A stretch of DNA of 64,000 nt from Hydractinia symbiolongicarpus (taxonomy: Eukaryota; Cnidaria; Hydrozoa; Anthoathecata; Hydractiniidae): the NCBI RefSeq assembly GCF_029227915.1, contig NC_079886.1, positions 9,300,001 through 9,364,000 of the forward strand, in the 5' to 3' direction. A model generated the notes under the pieces. The model worked only from the letters and a program-made list of their open reading frames with translations. It was not told the origin of the DNA and did no database searches. Both the position numbers and the translations under genes were made by a program. Numbering within the stretch: the first letter of the stretch is position 1; every line of letters starts with the position of its first letter. Positions 56,501 through 64,000 of this stretch are shown piece by piece.

Positions 56501-59500
56501 AAATTGACTTCGTACAGTGTATGGTTGTATACACAGAGAAATTGAATTCTCGAGAAATATATTTTGAGAAATGTCTCAAATAAAATCTAGCAAACAACAT
56601 TATTTTTTATACTTTCTTTGCTTTTTTTCCTCACTATTGAACAAAATATGACATTTTTTTTTAATACTTTACCAAAACTATATTTCGGAAGACGGAACAT
56701 TTCATTTTGAAAGAAAAATACAGTCAATCAGATTTATAAGCTGCTTCTTGCAAGAGTAAATGCAAAAAATAGTCTCAAAGAATAAAGGTACAACAATTTA
56801 TACTTAACAAAGTTCTTCAAAAAAAAACGACCAATGGCGAAAACTAGTAAAAATACCCGACAATTACAAAACATTGGATCTACCTGAAGGGTAGAAATAG
56901 TTTGGAATGCAGAATTAAATTTGTTGATGATTTTGATAAATTTGTTTTTCTGCGATTTATACTGGATGTTCCATCAAGTTTTGGTGAAATTTTCCATGAA
57001 AATTGATGGGTTTAAAAGAAAACAAAAAAAGTTAAAAAGAAAGCAAAAGCTTTTCGGTTTAAAACCATCGTCAGTGCATATAAAATAAAGTGCTTATTCA
57101 ACATTCTTCAGGCTGTTATACTTGTTTTGGCACAGACGTTAATCTAGCCAAACTATTTCTTTGGTCTTGGATGTTTACTTTCAGTTATTTTGCGTTTATG
57201 GTTAGACAGCTAAACCTAATTTGTGGTTAGGTCATTCACTTTAAGGGAAAGTTACACATGAGTCATATTACTATTTTCAAACATAAACAAACTTCATACA
57301 ATTGCAACAAGTATTCATTGTTGCGGTCGCACATAAATTTGTTTTCGTAGCATATGACCTTGATACTCAGATTGCATGGACTAATTCTTCTAAAAAATTT
57401 TTGTTGTTGAAATTTATCGGTTTGAATATTTTTTGTTTCAGCAATAGGATTTTGAGAGAAAATTTTCAAACAAAGGGACACATTGAAAATTTTGTGGCGA
57501 TTGCGAGGACATTGTGTCCCAGAAGCATTACGTGTCACAGATATTTTGTATAACACAGTGTCTTTAAAATTGAGTATAGTTGATATAATTATAGGAACAG
57601 TCGCCGTTTTTCTGCCGTTTTAAAAATGTGACCGAAACAGGTAAAAAAAGAAAAAAAATACTACTTTTCGTAGACCAGGTAGACAACCTTGTTCCATCTA
57701 AATGCATGTCTGGATTAAAAAATACCGCAAGGCTCACGAAGGCCCGAATTTTTTTTATAATCTTATACTTCTGCACATCATTTTGTTCGTATACAATATT
57801 CTCTCTAATTAATCACTTTTTGTACGCTAATTTGAGGTGTCCGCTATTTCGAGCATTTTGTTGTTCCGCTTTAACCCATGGTCAATTCAGCTTAGTATAA
57901 ATTGAAAATACTAGTAAATGTATTTTTATTGACACTAAAAAAATGAATGAAAAAATAGTTAGTACAATGCTCATGCAACAAGTCAATTAGAGAGAATTTC
58001 CGGTAGCTTTTAAGTTTATTTCGTGCAACGGAAAACTGTTGGTAATTGATGTCCGTTATTTTGAGAGTATGCTATAAGAATTTGGCTGTGGATTTGCTAG
58101 TTCACTTTTGTGAAAAGCCGGAAAATTGTTTACTAAAACCAACCTTTACTTATTTAGCTAACCTTCGTTGTTCACTAAATTCGCAGACAAAACAATGAAA
58201 CGCCTACCAAAATTTATTTTCACACTTTAATGTTGTCTCATGGTACGAAGGTGCGGTTTGGTCTGAATAACCTTGCCTACTTATTTCTGGGAGCATAAAT
58301 TCTCTAAAATTTCAATCGAAGAAAAACGTTTAAAGAGTTTTTGTTCTTTGTGATTACATATTAAATAATTTGAATTATTCTGTTCTCCTTATGGTTAATA
58401 TCTCAAAAGCGCAGTAAAAGTTCAACTAATCAAATTAATGACAACATTTTCTTTTAAATCTACGAAACCATTTTAAAAGATCCCAGGGGAACGGGCGTTA
58501 AGATTTTGACGCAAAGAATGTTGGATTATTTAACTTATGCACTACTCTTTTTTAAAACACGGTAGCATCAAACTTTATTGCTTTAAAAATAACTTACCTT
58601 GGTTATTATCAATTGGAAAAAGTATATACTCGTCAAATTTAAAGTCGGGGGAAATACACTGGAAAAAATTTAGTCAGTTAAAATAACTTTACTACTTTTT
58701 CCGGATTTTTTATTTCAGAAAATGGTAGTTCTCTTGAATAAAGCAATAAGGTATTTTGGACAGGAAACCATGCGGAAGTAGGAATGCACAATGCATCCTC
58801 GGATCTGCCAAATGGGGCCTGGATTACCCTAACAAGCATCTCACAATAAAAAAGAAGTAACTAAAGCCAAAGAAAGTAAAAAAAATGAAAAATTGCCCTT
58901 TAAAAGAATTTGAAATTCTTTTCAGTATATTTGAGTGTCTACGTGGAAATTTCGATCGAATTTCGAAGGTAATTGTTGCGTTCGAATTTTTCAAAAACAA
59001 AACTATATTTTTGAACTACAACGCGTTTATATTGCATGACAATGGATACACCTTTTTATAAAAACTAGTTTTTTACAAGAAATACGATTATTAGTTTTTT
59101 AGTTCGATGGTTTTTAATGGTATATTTTTGTTTAATTGTGAACGTTACTGGCTACAGACAGAAATGATTTGTTCACTCTATAGTTAGCTAGCCAGCTGTC
59201 TCCATGAGTGTAACCACGAAATACGAATCTGGCTTGGGAACAGCAGAATTAAATAACAATGAAGCTAAGAAGATTTTAGGACTGGAATTTAAATATTCTA
59301 AATCTTCAGGGCTTTTTTAAGCTAGCTAGTGTTTTTTAAGCCAGAATTGTATCGTATTAAAAAACAATTAGTTAGATACACATCTTAGATTATGAGTTCT
59401 TTTGCAATAATTTTTTTCCTAAAAAAAATATCTTACCTGTCTTCTTGCCTCAATTTAATATATTTTAAGACTGACTTTGTTACTGCATTCGTTTTCTAGA

Positions 59501-59760
59501 AAGATAAGCCGAACGCATTACGTTTTTACATTTGGAATTTGGAATTTATTGAATGTCGGGAAGATTTGTAAAATGACCATATATGGTCATACTTGATCTA
59601 GATTTCTGAATTTGCTAATACGGCTATGTATAAAACTTACCAAGCTGGAGATTTTTTTACTGAAGTTTTTTTCCTGGTTTGTATAATCATCAGTGCTCTT
59701 GCTTGTGAATATTGTTTGAAAAAAAATTATACATAGCGGACGCCAAAAGGCCAAAACCAT
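53578..59760 (-). CDS. Tentative five-exon gene for a small secreted protein
   Basis: This is a model from splice signals only. Minus-strand exons: 59760-59641, 59495-59437, 58658-58598, 54013-53983 and 53627-53578. Every donor is a strong GTAAG (GTAAGTTTT, GTAAGATA, GTAAGTTA, GTAAGTCC) and the phases (0, 2, 0, 1) keep one frame open to a TGA at 53578-53580, giving 106 residues. The start MVLAFWRPLCIIFFQTIFTS looks like a signal peptide or anchor. The mature part is Lys/Ser/Asn-rich with two cysteines near the end (RTCYGKANKNSQCSYF). I recognise no family. The 4.6-kb third intron holds a SINE and a dispersed repeat. Such chains can arise by chance in AT-rich DNA. Confidence 0.3.
54890..55075 (+). 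repeat. Second copy of the GCGACGGG dispersed repeat
   Basis: GTGATACGGAAACACAAAAT, ACTTTACCGCGACGGGAAAAT and CCTAGACTAACGGCTGGTATCT lie in the same order as the blocks at 44690-44875, with an insertion of about 60 bases in the middle. No coding potential. Confidence 0.55.
56095..56315 (+). mobile_element. tRNA-derived SINE
   Basis: The head (GATGTGGTAGAGCGTTCGCC) contains a good A box, then CTCCAGT as anticodon loop (CCA, tRNA-Trp-like) and a B box GGGTTTAAAC, in tRNA order and spacing. An unrelated body of about 130 bases follows and ends in CTGGGTAAATAATAATAAAT, the AT-rich tail typical of SINEs. The stems are partly degraded. Transcription by RNA polymerase III from the internal promoter would be expected for an active copy. 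Confidence 0.65.
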
Positions 59761-60645
59761 GATAAGCAAGAAAGCAAAGTTGTCTATTTATATCTGCCAT
59801 AAGTAATTATGAATGCTTTTTAAAACACGAGCGAAGTTAAATTGTGGAAAATCATTTAAAAATTTAGAAAAAAGAAAGAAAAAAACCTCTAACCGTTTTC
59901 ATTAACTAATGTTTTTCCTCTCTTATAGAAACTAATTTTTTTCCCGCTACTTTCAAAATCGTAAATATTGTCAATTTCAATTTAGCACCCTCCTACATTG
60001 TTTTTTTTTATTTTGTGAAAAATGAGTTCACAATACCAAAAAGAGAGAGCAGTCATTAAAAATTTCCATTGGAGATATCCAAAATTTGTTTGAGAGTAGT
60101 AGCAGTAAGCTAAGCATTAGCAAATCTTGAATTCAAATCAACCAATGAGCACAAAGTCAAGATGGCCAGATCTTACCCTCTTATTTATATCGCTTTGCGT
60201 CAATTTGTTGAAACTGAGGATATAATAACGAACATTGATATTTTATTCTTTTTTCAACGCTTCGGGTGTTCATCCCCCTCTTATATAATTTTGTTGTTCA
60301 GGAGGAGCATTCGCTCTTAAAACATTACAGAAGAAGGTACTTCTTGACAATGGTAACGAAAGCAAAGAACAACAGAAGTAACCAACCAGAAAGTGTGGTT
60401 ACAATTCTGACCGGAAGTTCGTCTGTGATCCGGTGTAGTTTTTTCCCAATTAATTAACTATTCCGATTTCCTGGTGTCTCCTGGTGAGTTCAAAAGCTTA
60501 AATGTATTCACAAAAACCTTAATCTGGAGTTTTTTTTTTAAAAAAAATACATCAGTTTCGGAATTAAGTTATTATTTCTTTCTGACCTTAATATATATAC
60601 TTTTGTTTTGTATGCTTAGCATTCACACCTTGCAAACCTACTTTG
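59761..60645. other. AT-rich spacer, no gene seen
   Basis: Only short chance frames. If the tentative gene to the left is real, its promoter would be here. Confidence 0.35.
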
Positions 60646-60670
60646 TAGTGTAGTGTAGTGTAGTGTAGTG
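60646..60670 (+). repeat. Microsatellite (TAGTG)5
   Basis: Five perfect TAGTG copies. Confidence 0.9.
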
Positions 60671-60956
60671 TTAATTAGACCCCGCACTCATTTAAGGATC
60701 GGTGAATAAAGACTGCGTTAATTTTATGAAAATGGATCGAGGTCCAAAGCCGAGACCAAAGAGATAAATTGATGAAAATCTGTCCTTTTTCTAAAAGTTT
60801 GCTTTTCATTACGCTTGTCTAGAACCAATTCGCACTTTTTGTGTGTGGGTAACTGTTGATGTATTTCTGTCTGTGCTATTTATATTCTTTTCACTTCTTC
60901 CCAGCAATGGGTGATTAAGAATAAATAACAACTCAATATGGTGATATTGGTATTCT

Positions 60957-61335
60957 CGCCTCGTTGGCTTGGCAAAGCACATATACAATACACTGGCTTG
61001 GCAAAGCACATATACAATACACTCTCGCCTCGTTGGCTTGGCAAAGCACATATACAATACACGTATTCTCGCCTCGTTGGCTTGGCAAAGCACATATACA
61101 ATACACTGGCTTGGCAAAGCACATATACAATACATATTCTCGCCTCGTTGGCTTGGCAAAGCACATATACAATACTCTCGCCTCGTTGGCTTGGCAAAGC
61201 ACATATACAATACACTTATTCTCGCCTCGTTGGCTTGGCAAAGCACCGCCGCGTTGGCTTGGCAAAGCACATATTCAATACAAAGCACATATACAATTCT
61301 CGCCTCGTTGGCTTGGCAAAGCACATATACAATAC
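60957..61335. repeat. Ten-copy minisatellite (GGCTTGGCAAAGCACATATA unit)
   Basis: GGCTTGGCAAAGCAC occurs at 60966, 60995, 61035, 61079, 61108, 61150, 61188, 61232, 61256 and 61310. Units are a short form of about 29 bp and a longer form (38-44 bp) that adds a TTCTCGCCTCGTT spacer. The eighth copy is cut short and followed by CGCCGCG, and the ninth carries a small internal duplication. The repeat lacks stops in several frames on both strands, which creates long but meaningless frames. GGCTTGGC is also partly self-complementary with GCCAAGCC. Confidence 0.9.
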
Positions 61336-61340
61336 ACACA

Positions 61341-62799
61341 ACTATGATGAACGGCATGATGATCAGCAACTGGATGAAAAAACTTCTCTAGCCCATGGAT
61401 CCAAACGTTGGAGCTTTATAGCCTTTTTTCTAGAGAAGAAAAACCGTGAAGATGACCATTTGTTATGCCGTGCATCTTACAATATATATCTTCGTAGTCT
61501 GTTTTCCACGATTTTCGTCATAAATTCGAAGTTTGATGGTACATGAAAAAATAAAAGATATGAAGAACATTAAACACTGTTAGCAAAAGTTTGCGACGAC
61601 AAGGCCAACTGACGAGCGAGGAAGAACCCTTGCGAGAATCGCCTGAAATACTAACTCACTGCGCATGAGCAGTCCACACCTGCAAAGCATTGCCGTACAG
61701 AATCTGAAAAGAAACTTAGTTTCCAGCAATCTGCGATAGTGGAAACCTCGCATTTCTTTAATGTTTTCCTTGTCAAACCGGACTCTTGGTTTATGATCTT
61801 CTTATTTTTCCGGAATTTTTGACGTTATTGGCGTATGGCAATTTTATTGAATTTTCATTTTTGAAAAAGAAAGATAAAAAAAGAAAGAAACTTACAATTT
61901 TAAGTAAAAGTTATTTAGCCAAAGTCTTTGTTTGTGGCAAGGAGATATAATGTCACCATTTTACTGTTCTATTTTTTGTAAAAAATGACCTGCTGTAGAA
62001 CAAAATGTCCACGTGGGCAGAGAAATCACCAACCTTTTTTTAAATTATCTATTATTTCGTGCTGTCAACTTTTACAAAGTCAATTGACGTCATTAGTTTA
62101 CAAAGTTTAAAAAATATATACATTGACAGTGATAATGAATAATGGAAGAGATGCCCTAGGGCATATACAGAAATTCTAAATAAACCTGAACGTTGTGACG
62201 AAATAACCTTCACAAGTAGAATTTTGGAGTAAGGTGTCCAAAATAATTTGACGAGTTTTTATTGTTGTTGCTTCAATTATTGTTGTTATTGTACAAATAG
62301 TATAGACAAAAATACTGTAATGGCACCATTGTTTCGTGGCTATAACTGTTGCACTTTGTGCAGGAGACCGGGCTTTTATTTCTCCTTGGCCGTGATTTAA
62401 AATGGGTGAATGAATGTTACCATAGCTCCGGGTTACCCCAGCCATGTGAGGGGAATAGGGGAGATGGCACACTGCGTGGGCCGTTGGATATTGCAGGAAG
62501 TTGTCTGGCAAAGCGGGACCCTGGGATTTTCCATCTAAGCTATTTCCCCTCCTGGAAATAACAGACAGGGTATATCCCTCATTATTTTTTAGGCTAACCA
62601 TTTGAATATTCACATGTCGGTCTATCTCTTTATCTATTGTTCAATCAGACATTCAGGATAATAAGTCGAACTCTCAAGGCTAGAAAAGAGGCGGCATTAA
62701 TGAAGTGGTTTAAAGAAAGATTATAGTTGTATAAAACTTTTGTTTATCTTCTCAACTAGTACTGGTAAGCCAGCCGAGAAGGGTCAAAAATAGATCAAT
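61341..62799. other. Spacer with a GC-richer patch (62350-62570)
   Basis: No gene is supported. A patch around 62350-62570 (GGGTTACCCCAGCC, GAGGGGAATAGGGG, GCGGGACCCTGGG) is more GC-rich and opens a 145-codon minus-strand frame at 62176-62613 without a recognisable domain. It may be an old repeat or structured RNA. Confidence 0.3.
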
Positions 62800-63115
62800 C
62801 CAGAGAAATGTTTAAAAATATTTATAGAAATATTTAAAAATATTTGTTAGATCAAGAAATATCTGTCAAATCCAAAGAAATATTTCAAATCCCGAAATAT
62901 ATTTTAAACTCATGGTCGAAATATTTTTGAATCCAAAAATATTTTTCAGACTGAGAAATATATTTTTAATCCCCAAATATATTTTAAATGGAGAAATATA
63001 TTTTAAACCATAGTGGAAATATTTTTTAAATTAGATTTTTTTTTTAAATCGATAAATAATTTCGAATCGGAAGATATATTTCAAATCGAGAAATGTTCTA
63101 AAAATTTATTTCGAA
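62800..63115. repeat. Degenerate AT repeat (GAAATATATTTTAAATC units)
   Basis: About a dozen imperfect units of roughly 22 bp with a GAAATATTTC-like palindromic core (for example 62816, 62838, 62871, 62894, 62925, 62953, 62990). It is a decayed satellite or MITE interior with no coding potential. Confidence 0.7.
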
Positions 63116-64000
63116 ATTCTTTTTCAAAATGGTAGCACTTTTGCTTTAAAGTTGGCAGCTTCCTGTGTGAACAAACACATCCATTCTTCGCATTAACTGT
63201 GTTTTGGCTCCTGCGATAGATGTACAGTTAAGTAAAAATATTATTATTTGAAAACTAAGAAAGACAAGGACAAATTTTTGTTGTTGCTGACAATAGTGAA
63301 AATGTAGTGAAATAAACCTTTTTATGACAGTGCTACCATTTTTAAAATTAATAATTCGTAATGCAGTATGGAGAACTCAAGGTATCTTAAATCAAAACAA
63401 GTCTTTGAAAGTTTAGCGCTATAGTTAGTCAAAGTGTTATTCTGTGGTTTTTGTTGATTAATAATTGCTGTTATGTGAATTAATGATCGCTAAGCTATAG
63501 GAAGCATATAGCAATGTCTGTCAATACCCCAAAATATGTCATTAAGCCGCACAGCACTGCGTTTGATGGGGTCAAGAGGCAATGCAGAACCCTAGGTATA
63601 GTTATAGACTAGCTATACTGAATACTTTTAGCTTACTCTTTAATAAAAGTTAATGACCTCTCATCTTCTTACTTTTTTTACTTGTTAAATCATAGGCTCC
63701 TTTTGTTCTTCCACTGCAGGTTTATATTTTGTTTTTCTGTTTTCCACAATGGATACAGAAACAATATTTTGGAATCGATTAGACGGCCATGTTGTGACCC
63801 AACTACGTACGCAGCTCCAATGCTAGATGCTGGACTGGCCTGTCTTTAGACAGGATGGCCTATTAGGCTATCGTATATGCTTTAAGAAATAGTTAATTAA
63901 CTAGCTTTTTGACCGATTGCCGTTTGAACTCGCGGGATACAAATACTGAAAGACCTGGTTGATTATACTTCAGCTTTTTCGTAACTTAAGATCAGCACCG
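63116..64000. other. AT-rich spacer to the window end, no gene seen
   Basis: No convincing coding exon, RNA gene or repeat family was found in the last 0.9 kb. Confidence 0.4.

Noticed and set aside
60809-61546. Several long overlapping frames on both strands
   Set aside because: They arise because the minisatellite unit lacks stops in many frames; residues are pure repeat translation and the frames end soon after the array.
62176-62613. 145-codon minus-strand frame
   Set aside because: It spans a GC-richer repeat-like patch, ends in AT-rich low-complexity text and shows no domain, splice signals or promoter.

Overview
This window looks like a piece of an AT-rich invertebrate animal genome. 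It has spliced genes with short canonical GT..AG introns, orthologue-like genes known only from animals (GULP1/CED-6, ATF7IP), LINE fragments, tRNA-derived SINEs, many small inverted-repeat (MITE-like) elements, and a large Polinton/Maverick-type element. A cnidarian host is my best guess from overall flavour. It is inference only; nothing in the sequence proves it.

Region 1 (1 to about 12.6 kb) is compact and richer in GC: one decayed Polinton/Maverick-like (adintovirus-like) element whose left end lies outside the window. In order it carries a protein-primed DNA polymerase B (+), small conserved proteins (+), a packaging-type ATPase (+), a Bro-N/MSV199-like DNA-binding protein (+), a retroviral-type integrase (-), a 92-aa protein (-), a zinc-ribbon repeat protein (-), a candidate major capsid protein (-), a long protein with a C-terminal membrane segment (+), a second probable virion protein (-) and three small genes (+). 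Almost every gene has frameshifts or stops, so the copy is dead. Two small reading frames remain open.

Region 2 (about 13 to 23.1 kb) is a ten-exon host gene for a GULP1/CED-6-type engulfment adaptor. The intron phases agree throughout and the model predicts 704 residues. Its introns hold MITEs, hairpins and a tRNA-like relic.

Region 3 (25 to 46 kb) contains a tandem family of D-aspartate/D-amino-acid oxidase-like genes about 6.5-7 kb apart. Two are intact (27709-28737 and 41136-42164), each ending in a peroxisomal SRL or SKL tripeptide. Between them lies a pseudogene (34178-34826). A pogo-like DNA transposon with terminal inverted repeats and a TA duplication sits just upstream of the third copy. 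Two LINE fragments flank the array.

Region 4 (46 to 64 kb) has MITEs, a three-exon minus-strand ATF7IP/MCAF-like gene (coiled coil plus C-terminal FNIII), and, 0.65-0.9 kb upstream of its start, a minisatellite with seven perfect CRE/ATF palindromes. Further right are a tentative five-exon minus-strand gene for a small secreted protein, a SINE, a 10-copy minisatellite open in many frames, and mostly non-coding AT-rich DNA.

All homology calls come from recognising family motifs by eye; no search was run. Gene models are predictions without transcript support.
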